Numbered from the stretch's first letter, positions 1 through 7,058 are shown. The stretch is DNA of 11,154 nucleotides from Paludibacteraceae bacterium (GCA_947445425.1 CANFFA010000043.1:1-11154); one strand, 5' to 3'. Notes: generated by a model not told the origin, from the sequence alone. A program made the numbers and translations.

Positions 1-149
1 AAATGGGATATTAGAAGGTATAAACTCTAAAATTCAACTTGCAAAAAGAAGGGCAAGAGGATATAGAAATCCAAAGAATTTTATCAACATGATATACTTC
101 ATTTCGGGGAAACTCAATTTTGATTACCCACCTTATTCGTTATAGAGCC
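1..149 (+). mobile_element. Right end of an ISL3-family insertion sequence (partial)
   Basis: This is the 3' portion of an insertion sequence whose left part lies outside the window. It holds the transposase C-terminus and then a short stretch that reads, from the outside inward, GGCTCTATAACGAATAAG. Many ISL3-family elements begin with GGCTCT-type inverted repeats, so I place the element's end at 149. The transposase stop codon would then fall inside the terminal repeat. The boundary is inferred, because the matching left repeat is not visible. ISL3 elements usually create 8-bp target duplications, so TTTTTTAT (150-157) should also flank the missing left end. Confidence 0.6.
2..145 (+). CDS. 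ISL3-family transposase, C-terminal fragment (5' end outside window)
   Basis: The reading frame enters from the left edge and gives 47 residues before a TAG stop at 143-145. It begins NGILEGINSKIQLAKRRARG and continues through a GYRNPKNF segment and an ISGKLNF segment. The pattern EGxN-x-IQxAKxxARGYRNxxNF followed by a short hydrophobic stretch is typical of the extreme C-terminus of ISL3 (DDE, transposase_ISL3) transposases, and the Glu of EGIN is the likely last catalytic acid. No frameshift or internal stop is seen in the visible part, so the gene may be complete outside the window. The call rests on motif memory from a short fragment, but the pattern is distinctive. Confidence 0.75.
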   Translation, partial: NGILEGINSKIQLAKRRARGYRNPKNFINMIYFISGKLNFDYPPYSL

Positions 150-229
150 TTTTTTATCTGTAGATTTGTTCATTAAATTAAGAATGATTATCAATTGATG
201 ATGTGATTTTGTTATTTATTAATGTCACT
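150..229. other. Residual intergenic DNA between the two insertion sequences
   Basis: These 80 AT-rich bases lie between the inferred ISL3 end and the IS4-family element, and include the left copy of the 9-bp target duplication (221-229). No credible ORF is present. Removing the IS4 element and one duplication copy joins this stretch to the sequence before the ATG at 1601, so it is probably the native upstream region of the T9SS-cargo gene. A TTTG at 208-211 could have been an upstream (-33) promoter element. Confidence 0.5.
221..229. repeat. Target site duplication, left copy
   Basis: The 9-mer AATGTCACT sits directly outside the left inverted repeat of the IS4-family element and recurs exactly at 1577-1585 outside the right one. 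The direct repeat cannot be extended at either end (t/a at one side, t/a at the other). Nine base pairs lies within the size range known for IS4-family target duplications. Confidence 0.9.
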
Positions 230-244
230 TAGTGCTGATGCACT
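230..244 (+). repeat. Left terminal inverted repeat of IS4-family element
   Basis: TAGTGCTGATGCACT is the exact reverse complement of 1562-1576. The repeat is itself an interrupted palindrome: AGTGC and GCACT flank TGAT. Similarity between the two ends fades immediately inward of position 244. Confidence 0.9.
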
Positions 245-259
245 GATATGTTAATTGGG

Positions 260-1438
260 TTAACTAAATAACGATAATTGCTCACTTGCGTCTTGATTCT
301 CTCTCATTTGAAATGAAGAGTTTGGAATAAGCAGTTCTCGTATTGGTGTTTTATCGAATAGTGAGTTACTCAAAATTTGGATTACTTCGTATATTGAAAG
401 TGGACTTTTGGTTGTATGCTTTATGTATGCCACAATCAAGTGCGAACAAATGGCGACCCAAAGGTGTATTTTAACTGTGTTTTCGGTATGCCCCCAAAGT
501 TTTTTAACTGTTAGATTTTGTTTTATCCACTTGAAAAACACCTCGATTTGCCACCTGTTTTTATAGAGATAAGCAACCTCGATGGCAGAGACTTCAAAGT
601 TATTTGTTAGAAAAACTAGTACTTCATCGTTTTCTTGATCATAATACTCAACAATACGAAGTTTATCAGGATATAGTTGTTTGGATTTGGGAATAATCAA
701 TCCAATTATCTTGTCGGCTTGCAAACCTAACGTTTCGTCTATGTTGAAATTTTGCTCGATTATATTGTATCTCATTGGACCTTTTGCCCTGGTAACGAAA
801 AAAGCACCAGCATTGTTAATCCGATATAACGCTTCAAAATCAACGTAAGCCTTATCCATTAGATAAATAGCATTAGCATAAAAATTCATAACATCAAGAG
901 CATTACTGTCGTGATATTTCCCGTCTGTAATTAGAATAAATTCGGGGATATTTCCACGTAAATCAATGAGTGTGTGCATTTTGACCGCACCGCGTGAGTA
1001 TTTGCCATCTGCCCATGTAAATAAGTTGATACTCACTGATATAGTAGTTGAATCCAATGCAAAAATATCGTTGTCGATATCAAGATTAGAAACTGGGCAA
1101 TTGGCATATAGCGGACGCACAAGCTGTATTAAATAATTGCCAAAATCTGCATAAATCAACCAATTGCGCCGTTCATTTGCTCGAGATAGTACCGAAGAGT
1201 CAACTTGTTTTTTGAGACCCAAATGGTAAAGCTGATGTTCATGTGCTTTCAAACACAAACTGATTGAACGTAATGAAGGTGGACCTGCTAACTGTCCAAA
1301 AAGAAGTTGTACAAACTGATTCCAACAATCAAGTTCTCGAACATGGTAATTACCTTTGTATCGCTTGACGCACTTATTAAATTCGTATTGGCTGACAAGT
1401 TCCAATACTTGTGAGAAAACAAATTTTCCTGAATGCAT
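260..1438 (-). CDS. IS4-family DDE transposase
   Basis: This 392-residue enzyme would cut and move the surrounding element by DDE chemistry. The N-terminal region (about 5-75, GKFVFSQVLELVSQYEFNKC onward) matches the DUF4372 segment found at the front of many IS4-family transposases. The catalytic core follows. Asp129 lies in FALDSTTISVS, Asp195 in YLMDKAYVDF, and Glu299 in YKNRWQIEVFFKWIK. That last segment fits the IS4 signature Y-(2)-R-(3)-E-(6)-K exactly (Tyr292, Arg295, Glu299, Lys306). Length and motif spacing are normal and there is no frameshift, so it is probably functional. The ATG at 1438 lies downstream of a good Bacteroidota-type promoter. The gene is transcribed away from the T9SS-cargo gene. 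Confidence 0.95.
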   Translation of the reverse strand: MHSGKFVFSQVLELVSQYEFNKCVKRYKGNYHVRELDCWNQFVQLLFGQLAGPPSLRSISLCLKAHEHQLYHLGLKKQVDSSVLSRANERRNWLIYADFGNYLIQLVRPLYANCPVSNLDIDNDIFALDSTTISVSINLFTWADGKYSRGAVKMHTLIDLRGNIPEFILITDGKYHDSNALDVMNFYANAIYLMDKAYVDFEALYRINNAGAFFVTRAKGPMRYNIIEQNFNIDETLGLQADKIIGLIIPKSKQLYPDKLRIVEYYDQENDEVLVFLTNNFEVSAIEVAYLYKNRWQIEVFFKWIKQNLTVKKLWGHTENTVKIHLWVAICSHLIVAYIKHTTKSPLSIYEVIQILSNSLFDKTPIRELLIPNSSFQMRENQDASEQLSLFS

Positions 1439-1470
1439 CGTAATTATGTGGTTAATCGTTTAAATTACCA

Positions 1471-1503
1471 CAAAATTACCTAATTTCAAATCAAATCGTC
1501 AAA
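1471..1503 (-). promoter_or_regulatory. Bacteroidota-type promoter of the IS4 transposase
   Basis: Read on the minus strand, TAATTTTG (1471-1478) matches the Bacteroidota -7 consensus TAnnTTTG. A TTTG (1500-1503) lies 21 bases upstream, matching the -33 element and usual spacing. Transcription would start near 1466, leaving a leader of about 28 bases before the ATG at 1438. The assignment is by consensus only. Confidence 0.6.
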
Positions 1504-1561
1504 TCAAATAATGCTTGTATATCTTTATATATCAGCAATATACACACAGTTTTAAAAATTT

Positions 1562-1576
1562 AGTGCATCAGCACTA
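1562..1576 (+). repeat. Right terminal inverted repeat of IS4-family element
   Basis: AGTGCATCAGCACTA is the exact reverse complement of the left repeat at 230-244 and carries the same internal AGTGC/GCACT dyad. Confidence 0.9.
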
Positions 1577-1585
1577 AATGTCACT
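1577..1585. repeat. Target site duplication, right copy
   Basis: AATGTCACT is identical to 221-229. It ends 15 bp before the ATG at 1601, which places the insertion point inside the 5' regulatory region of the T9SS-cargo gene. Confidence 0.9.
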
Positions 1586-1600
1586 ATAAAATTTACTCCT

Positions 1601-3226
1601 ATGAAGCACTTCATTATCTCTTCCTTCTTTAGGTTCTTTTTTAGCAAGAAAAGACAAACTAACTCAATAGTGATAGATTGTTTCAAAATGAGAATTGGAT
1701 TTCGAATGGGTATAGTGCTTCTTTTAAGCCTTTATACTGCTGATTTGTTAGCAGTTGTAAATGTTACAACTTCTCTAAATGTTTCGGTTAACGGAAATAC
1801 AGACTATATCATACAGACTGGTGGAACTTTACATACAAATGGTGGTGGAGGTGGGCAAACTGTTGCCACTATCACCGTTCAACCGGGTGGTCAATTGGAT
1901 GTTGCTTCGGGAAATCCTTTGACAGTTACCGGTGCTCTACAATTTGAATCTGATGCCTCCTCCACTTTTAGTGCTATTATTGATGCTACTGTAACTTGCT
2001 CAAGTACAGTAAAGTATAAGAAATATGGAATGACCTCAGCAGATTGGTATTTTATGTCATTTCCGTATCAGGTATCAGCTATTGATAGGACCTTTGGAAC
2101 AGAAATCCTCGTTAAGTCCTACAATACCGTCACACGTTCAAACAATGGTATAGGCGGAGGTGCGTGGGAGAATGTCTCTGCTTGTCCACTTACTGCACGT
2201 TTAGGTTATGCAGTCGGGATAAAAACCGGTCAAGGTCCTTTTGATGTCACATTTACTTTGAACACTGCTTCACTTGCTGTAGAGACCGGGAATATTCTTG
2301 AGGCTGTAGATGGGACGAATAGAGGTGGTCAACCACACCAAGGCTGGAATTTGCTAGGACAACCTTTTCTAAGTAAGCTTGCCGAAACGGGTATCAATAC
2401 AACTTATATTAACACCTATAATACAGGTTCTGCTACCTATACGCAGACTGCCACAGCTAGTGGAGGTCTTGTTTTGAGTCCTATGACATGTTTATTTGTT
2501 CAGGTGTCAGCGGATGGAAATGTTACTTTTGCACAGGCGAATCGCAGCTTGGTTCGTGCAGGAATTAAGAATGACTTAACAGATCGAATCAGACTCAATA
2601 TCGTTAATGCTGCCGGCTCGGACAATACAAATCTAATCATTGACCCCACTCAGAGCACTAGTTATGAAATCGGACAGGATTTGCTAAAAATGAGTGCTAC
2701 GGGATATAAACCTCAAATTTATAGTAGTTTAGATGGGTTGGATTATGCTTTCAATGCATTACCACTTGAGAGTATTCAAGACCTTCCTTTACGTGTGTAT
2801 AGCCAAACGGCAGACTCGGCTACCATCAGTGCCGATATGACTGCTGCTCCTGGTATTTCTCAACTTTTGCTTACTGATAACACTACGAATACTACCACTG
2901 ATTTAACCCTCTCCAGTTATCGTTATCTGGCTGCAGCAACAACAGAGACTGGCCGTTTTGTACTTAGGGCACAAAATGTTGCAACCAGTATAAATGAGGT
3001 GTCAAGAGATAATCGGCCTATTATCAGTACAAAAGTTTCCTGCATTTTGTTGACGGATATTCGCAAAAAAACCAAGATTCGTGTGTTGGATGCTATGGGG
3101 CGCTTGGTAGTGACTAAAGAAACTGTTAATAAATCAGTTGAAATCCCATTTGCGGTAAAAGGAATCTATGTAATTCAATTACAATCGGGGATACATAGCT
3201 GGTCAGAGAAAATAGCCATTCATTAA
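1601..3226 (+). CDS. Secreted protein of unknown function with type IX secretion sorting domain
   Basis: I do not recognise a catalytic domain in this 541-residue protein. A hydrophobic signal segment lies at about 35-53 (MGIVLLLSLYTADLLAVV), followed by a low-complexity Thr/Asn/Gly-rich region with a Gly run at 81-85. The middle (about 145-305) has WYFMSFPYQV and GWNLLGQPF, resembling the 'WNLxGNPYPS' pattern common in Bacteroidota surface proteins. The C-terminus (about 470-541) fits the T9SS type A sorting domain: IRVLDAMGRLV, then GIYVIQLQSG, ending EKIAIH. It is probably exported by Sec and released or anchored by T9SS. The ATG at 1601 puts 34 mostly basic or aromatic residues before the hydrophobic core. 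The ATG at 1688 (residue 30) gives a more ordinary signal peptide and may be the true start. An adhesin or structural role is possible but not shown. Confidence 0.8.
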   Translation: MKHFIISSFFRFFFSKKRQTNSIVIDCFKMRIGFRMGIVLLLSLYTADLLAVVNVTTSLNVSVNGNTDYIIQTGGTLHTNGGGGGQTVATITVQPGGQLDVASGNPLTVTGALQFESDASSTFSAIIDATVTCSSTVKYKKYGMTSADWYFMSFPYQVSAIDRTFGTEILVKSYNTVTRSNNGIGGGAWENVSACPLTARLGYAVGIKTGQGPFDVTFTLNTASLAVETGNILEAVDGTNRGGQPHQGWNLLGQPFLSKLAETGINTTYINTYNTGSATYTQTATASGGLVLSPMTCLFVQVSADGNVTFAQANRSLVRAGIKNDLTDRIRLNIVNAAGSDNTNLIIDPTQSTSYEIGQDLLKMSATGYKPQIYSSLDGLDYAFNALPLESIQDLPLRVYSQTADSATISADMTAAPGISQLLLTDNTTNTTTDLTLSSYRYLAAATTETGRFVLRAQNVATSINEVSRDNRPIISTKVSCILLTDIRKKTKIRVLDAMGRLVVTKETVNKSVEIPFAVKGIYVIQLQSGIHSWSEKIAIH

Positions 3227-3244
3227 GACTTTGCTTTTAGGTGC

Positions 3245-3282
3245 AAAGGGTCGAAAGAACTAATTCTTTCGACCCTTTTTTT
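3245..3282 (+). terminator. Intrinsic terminator in the convergent gap
   Basis: The stem GGGTCGAAAGAA (3248-3259) pairs perfectly with TTCTTTCGACCC (3264-3275) across a CTAA loop. AAA/TTT extend it to 15 bp, and seven T follow on the plus strand (3276-3282). It lies 18 bases after the T9SS-cargo stop. The heme cluster converges from the other side, where the same hairpin is followed by only three T before GCACC. It should therefore work well for the plus-strand gene and less well for hemG. Confidence 0.9.
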
Positions 3283-3309
3283 GTAAAAATCTTTAGATGA
3301 GGATGAGCT

Positions 3310-4689
3310 TTATAATGCCTCCATGGCCAATTCCTTCCCTTGTTTAATACGATCTGCCATTCCAATCCCATTGCGTTGATTACCACCTATGAATAGTCCT
3401 TTGAATTGGGCTTCTAGTTGGGCAATGGTTTCAAAACGCTCTCCACTTTCTACTCCATATTGTGGGATGGCAAAGTTGTGGCGAATGATTTTGAAGAGGT
3501 CTGGGTTAAATTCATGCAAAGCGAGTAGATCTTGACACTCCTTTTCTACTACTCTTTTTATTTCATTGTCGGTCAAAGCGATGAGGTCCTGACGACGAAC
3601 ACCTCCCATGAAAATGGAGACCAAAGCACCACCTTCTGGAGCACGGTTCTCAAAAAGGGAAGACATGTTAAGTATTCCCAATATATTGCGCTTCTCGCTG
3701 GAAGGGATTAAACCCCCAAATGCATCTAACTTTCTACCTTCCCATTTGTCAAAACCCAAAGCTAATTCAATTACCTTGGTATAATGCAAAGAGTTAATTT
3801 TTCGCATTTGTGACTTCTCAACAAAGGGTAATGTCTTTTCCAAGGCATAGGCTCCAATAGTGGTGATCACCTTTTTGCAGTTGATGGTGTTTAATTCGCC
3901 TTTTGCATCGGTATAGGTGATAATATAAGCATTTCCGGATGGATTTACGACTATGTCTTTTGCCCCTAAACGGATGTTCTCAGCCCCAACTGAAGCAGTT
4001 AATGCTTTGGTCAATTCGCCCAAGCCACCTATACAGGAAAATACTTTTTTGTTGACTTTTTTTTCTTCCTCAGATTTTTTTATGAAGCCTTTTTTGAAAG
4101 CACCACCAATGAGACTGCCACATTCTTGCTCGATATTATAGAGCTTTGGTAGGGCATATTTAGGGATAAGGTAATTAGGATCTCCAGCATAAACCCCGAT
4201 AATAAAGGGGTCAATGGCATAGTCCAAAAAGCTTTTCCCCATCCGTCTTTTTACAAAAGAGGCGAGATTTTCATGTGGGTCATTTCCAACTTTACGGAAG
4301 GGTTCCCCCAACAAACGAAGTTTGTCTTTAAAAGTGAATAGAGGAGTAGTGACAGCACTCCATAAACCCAGTGGGAGAGCTTCCCATTTCCCATTTTTAA
4401 GAATGTATCTTTTTTTTACATTGTTGCCACCCAGCTCAATGGTGCATTTATCACTCAGTTGCTCAAATAGTTCCACTACGGTGGTATTTCCCACTACACC
4501 AGTATTTGGGCCTTCTTCATATAAATAACCATCCTCGCATTTGGATTGAATCACACCGCCCGTTTTATCGGATTGTTCAAGTATAATGAATTTCTGGTTC
4601 TTTTTATTTAAATAATGGGCTGCCGTTAAGCCTGTTAGTCCGGCGCCAATTACTACGATATCAGTTGCAATTTCATTTGCGCTGTTCAT
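3310..4689 (-). CDS. hemG: Protoporphyrinogen oxidase, HemY-type flavoprotein
   Basis: This enzyme oxidises protoporphyrinogen IX to protoporphyrin IX, the penultimate step of heme synthesis, using FAD. The N-terminus has the dinucleotide-binding motif VVIGAGLTGL (residues 12-21) with the acidic residue Glu38 closing the Rossmann fold, then TGGVIQS (43-49) and the family-typical EEGPNT (58-63). The C-terminal GLFIGGNQRNGIGMADRI segment is the usual second FAD-contact region. The 459-residue length is normal. It is unrelated to the short flavodoxin-like HemG of E. coli; some databases would call it hemY. Its ATG overlaps the hemH stop by 4 bp, implying translational coupling, and it is the last gene of the cluster. 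The adjacent HemN makes protoporphyrinogen rather than coproporphyrin the likely substrate. Confidence 0.93.
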   Translation of the reverse strand: MNSANEIATDIVVIGAGLTGLTAAHYLNKKNQKFIILEQSDKTGGVIQSKCEDGYLYEEGPNTGVVGNTTVVELFEQLSDKCTIELGGNNVKKRYILKNGKWEALPLGLWSAVTTPLFTFKDKLRLLGEPFRKVGNDPHENLASFVKRRMGKSFLDYAIDPFIIGVYAGDPNYLIPKYALPKLYNIEQECGSLIGGAFKKGFIKKSEEEKKVNKKVFSCIGGLGELTKALTASVGAENIRLGAKDIVVNPSGNAYIITYTDAKGELNTINCKKVITTIGAYALEKTLPFVEKSQMRKINSLHYTKVIELALGFDKWEGRKLDAFGGLIPSSEKRNILGILNMSSLFENRAPEGGALVSIFMGGVRRQDLIALTDNEIKRVVEKECQDLLALHEFNPDLFKIIRHNFAIPQYGVESGERFETIAQLEAQFKGLFIGGNQRNGIGMADRIKQGKELAMEAL

Positions 4690-5612
4690 GCTTCTTGCGT
4701 AATAATTTGTTTGAACGTATCAATTAATATCGGGTGACTTGGTGGCAGTTGTACCCTGCAAATTTCTTTTATGCCTATCTCTTTTGCATAAGGGATAATT
4801 TCTACGTCTAGATCATAGAGGGTTTCCAAATTTTCATTGATGAAGCTGATGGGTACCATAATAATTTGATCACATCCTTCTTTTTTCAAATCTTTCAGCA
4901 AATCTTTTGTGTCTGGTCCTACCCATTCTACCCGACCAATTTTAGATTGGAAGGCAAGTCTGTAGGGAGCTTCCATCTGTTTTGCCATTTCTTGGGCAGC
5001 CTCTTTAAGTTCCTCTACATAAGTATCCCCTCTTTCAAGTAAATAACTAGGTATAGCATGGGCACTAAATACTAGCGTAGGATGCGTAAAGTGGTTTTTT
5101 GCTGCGGTTTCTACAATTAGACTTACGCAGTATTCTAAGTACTTTTTATGCATGGCGTAAGGACCATAGATGGAAAAGTTCAATTCAGGAAAGCTCTTTT
5201 TAGCCTTTTCTATGTCCGTCTCTATACTTCCAGTAGTAGTAATACTGGTGTGAGGATACATACTTAAGACCTTGATGTCAGTAATCCCTTTTTCAGAAAA
5301 GTATTTCGCAGCATTTTTTATGCTCGGTTTACTATAGGAGTAGGCTGTGTAGAGATGATAATTTTTGTCAAGTTCTGTTGTGAGGTCACCCTGTATCGCC
5401 GTCATAGCCGCTTTCAATGGAGAGCCACCGATGAGTTCGTACTTTTCCCATGAGCTTCTATGCCTAATATTACTAATCATAAAGGCCAATATTTTTCGGG
5501 GAATGGTAGGGAAAGGAAGTATTGCTTTGTCAGAAAGCATATTTAACAGAAACTCCTTCATCTCTTTTTGAGATGAAGGAGAACCCATGTTGATTAATAA
5601 GATACCGGTCAT
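4686..5612 (-). CDS. hemH: Ferrochelatase
   Basis: It inserts ferrous iron into protoporphyrin IX to give protoheme, the final pathway step. The 308 residues match a compact bacterial ferrochelatase with no C-terminal extension. The N-terminal LLINMGSP is the family start motif. The YPHTSITTTGS stretch (119-129) corresponds to the usual YPxxSxxTTGS. The catalytic His is His185 in VFSAHAIPSY, and the conserved acid is Glu263 in NENLETLYDLD, matching the usual HIETL segment. FQSKIGRVEWVGPDT (221-235) matches the conserved 'QSxxGxxxWxGP' motif. Both ends overlap neighbours by 4 bp (hemN stop/hemH ATG, and hemH stop/hemG ATG), so the three late genes are probably translated as a coupled block. 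Confidence 0.95.
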   Translation of the reverse strand: MTGILLINMGSPSSQKEMKEFLLNMLSDKAILPFPTIPRKILAFMISNIRHRSSWEKYELIGGSPLKAAMTAIQGDLTTELDKNYHLYTAYSYSKPSIKNAAKYFSEKGITDIKVLSMYPHTSITTTGSIETDIEKAKKSFPELNFSIYGPYAMHKKYLEYCVSLIVETAAKNHFTHPTLVFSAHAIPSYLLERGDTYVEELKEAAQEMAKQMEAPYRLAFQSKIGRVEWVGPDTKDLLKDLKKEGCDQIIMVPISFINENLETLYDLDVEIIPYAKEIGIKEICRVQLPPSHPILIDTFKQIITQEA

Positions 5613-6985
5613 ACTGTTTTTGAAAATTGTGAGGTTTGTACAGTTAAGTTCGGGTCGAAAGTCATGGCGATATTTCTAACCACCATCATACCATCGGCAC
5701 TTACTTTTATAATGTTATTGTTGATTTCTACTAATCCATCTGCAATAAATTGTTCTAGTTTAGAAGGTTCGTAAGTTGTAATCTGTTTAATGTTTTCGGC
5801 TGTAGTCTTTAAACGAATGGCCATGGCATCAAAATCTAAGTAACCATTACACATCAGTTCATTGATAACTTCACGAATAACAGTTTCCTCTACCGACATG
5901 CTATAACCTCTGTCAATGGCTAGTCCATTCAGCTCAATGGCATCCATGTATTGGTGTAGATTTTTTAAGTTTTGTGCGTAGGCTCCCCATAATTGAGTGA
6001 TAGAAGAGGTTCCAAAGGCATAAACTTGTCCAGTAGTTTCACGGGTGCAATAACCTTGGAAATTACGGTGCAAGGTTTTGTTTTCCTTCGCAATCGCTAA
6101 TTGATCTGTAGGTTTAGCAAAGTGATCCATCCCAATGGCGATGTATCCATTTTGGGTGAGCATTTCGTAAGCCATAATGAGCATGTTAATTTTCTCTTCA
6201 GGACTAGGCATTTTGTGCATGGTCATTTTCTCCTGCAAAGCATTTACCCAAGGCACATGAGCATAGGAAAAAGTAACTATTCTATCTGGAGAAAGCTCTA
6301 TGGCTCTCTGGATATTTACCTTGAAACTTTCCAAAGTCTGTAAAGGTAAGCCATATACCAAATCAAAATTAAAGCCCACGAAATTATTCTCACGAATGCG
6401 TTGTGCAACCTCTGCGATCGGGTGTTTGGAAGGCTTACGATTGATTGCATTCAATACTTCAGCGCTAAAGTCTTGAATTCCTAGACTCATACGGTTAAAG
6501 CCAATCTTTGCCAAGCGGTCAATGTGCTCCATGTCTAAATACGCTGGGCTACATTCTATAGCAATTTCAGCATCAGCATTGATGATGAAGTGCGATTTTA
6601 TCTTGAGCATAATCTCTTCGATGAAATCATAATTGATAGAGTTTGGCGTACCACCTCCCCAGTGAATCTGTGTTACTTTACGAGACTTATCAATGTGTTG
6701 AGCTACAGTGTCAATCTCTTTTAGTACGCAGTCAATATACCTTCTTATTTTTGCAGCACTTTCAAACTTTGTAGTATTACAACCACAGAAATAGCAGAGT
6801 TGTGGGCAAAATGGAATGTGAATATAGATCGAGATATTTTCTGGATATTCTGAATTCGATTTAATTACAGCTGGAATAAACTCCTCGTTTGTGAATTTAT
6901 TGTGAAAGCTGGTAGCCGGCGGATAGCTAGTATAACGCGGTCCTACCTTGTTGTATTTGTCTAAAAACTCGGTGTTTATTTTCAT
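5609..6985 (-). CDS. hemN: Oxygen-independent coproporphyrinogen III oxidase (radical SAM)
   Basis: It converts coproporphyrinogen III to protoporphyrinogen IX by two radical-SAM decarboxylations without oxygen. YIHIPFCPQLCYFCGCNTT carries Cys60, Cys64 and Cys67 (CxxxCxxC, 4Fe-4S cluster) and the extra Cys69. That fourth Cys and the N-terminal GPRYTSYPPA motif (15-24) are features of true HemN and separate it from HemW-like heme chaperones. GGGTP (110-114) is the SAM-binding glycine motif. The 458-residue length is close to E. coli HemN. The gene follows hemE after 73 bp and overlaps hemH by 4 bp. No HemF is present in the window. Confidence 0.95.
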   Translation of the reverse strand: MKINTEFLDKYNKVGPRYTSYPPATSFHNKFTNEEFIPAVIKSNSEYPENISIYIHIPFCPQLCYFCGCNTTKFESAAKIRRYIDCVLKEIDTVAQHIDKSRKVTQIHWGGGTPNSINYDFIEEIMLKIKSHFIINADAEIAIECSPAYLDMEHIDRLAKIGFNRMSLGIQDFSAEVLNAINRKPSKHPIAEVAQRIRENNFVGFNFDLVYGLPLQTLESFKVNIQRAIELSPDRIVTFSYAHVPWVNALQEKMTMHKMPSPEEKINMLIMAYEMLTQNGYIAIGMDHFAKPTDQLAIAKENKTLHRNFQGYCTRETTGQVYAFGTSSITQLWGAYAQNLKNLHQYMDAIELNGLAIDRGYSMSVEETVIREVINELMCNGYLDFDAMAIRLKTTAENIKQITTYEPSKLEQFIADGLVEINNNIIKVSADGMMVVRNIAMTFDPNLTVQTSQFSKTV

Positions 6986-7002
6986 TGTAAATGATATGAA
7001 TT

Positions 7003-7017
7003 CAATTAATAATTAAC
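7003..7017. repeat. AT-rich junction repeat, hemE-hemN gap
   Basis: CAATTAATAATTAAC lies 18 bp upstream of the hemN start. Its first 11 bases (CAATTAATAAT) recur at 8126-8136 and 10510-10520, and its AATAATTAAC part recurs at 10501-10510. It may be a member of a dispersed intergenic repeat family. Confidence 0.55.
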
Positions 7018-7035
7018 AGATGGTCGATGATAATT

Positions 7036-7048
7036 ACTAATTATTAGT
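7036..7048. repeat. Short palindrome, hemE-hemN gap
   Basis: ACTAATTATTAGT is a perfect 6-bp dyad around a central T. It could be an operator or a weak transcript hairpin, but no T-run follows it and its AT content makes chance a fair explanation. Confidence 0.35.
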
Positions 7049-7058
7049 CATTAATTAT

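Larger units (their letters stand above)
230..1576 (-). mobile_element. Complete IS4-family insertion sequence, 1347 bp
   Basis: The element is bounded by 15-bp perfect inverted repeats (230-244 and 1562-1576) and a 9-bp direct target duplication. It carries one full-length transposase gene on the minus strand, with its own promoter near the right end. The intact ends, duplication and reading frame suggest a relatively recent and possibly still mobile insertion. It lies next to an unrelated ISL3-family end, so this locus has accepted at least two insertions. No passenger gene is present. The 30 bp between the transposase stop and the left end, and the 138 bp from its start to the right end, hold only the promoter and terminal repeats. 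Confidence 0.92.

Noticed and set aside
180..198. Fur-box-like sequence: GATAATCATT read on the minus strand at 183-192.
   Set aside because: By hand only about 13 of 19 positions match the classical Fur consensus, and one half-site is poor. The region is very AT-rich and faces the T9SS-cargo gene, not the heme operon.
1448..1471. Imperfect inverted repeat (GTGGTTAAT / ATTACCAC) upstream of the transposase, considered as a translation-blocking leader hairpin.
   Set aside because: It has a bulge and overlaps the inferred -7 element, so most of one arm would lie outside the transcript.
1..1576. Composite transposon formed by the two neighbouring IS elements.
   Set aside because: They belong to different families with unrelated ends, and nothing but about 80 bp of non-coding DNA lies between them.
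3310..5612. Coproporphyrin-dependent pathway (CgoX/CpfC) instead of HemY/HemH.
   Set aside because: A true HemN lies in the same overlapping gene block and there is no chlorite-dismutase-like HemQ in the window, so the protoporphyrin route fits better.
5609..6985. HemW-like heme chaperone instead of HemN.
   Set aside because: The fourth Cys (CxxxCxxCxC) and the GPRYTSYP N-terminal motif are both present, as in true HemN.
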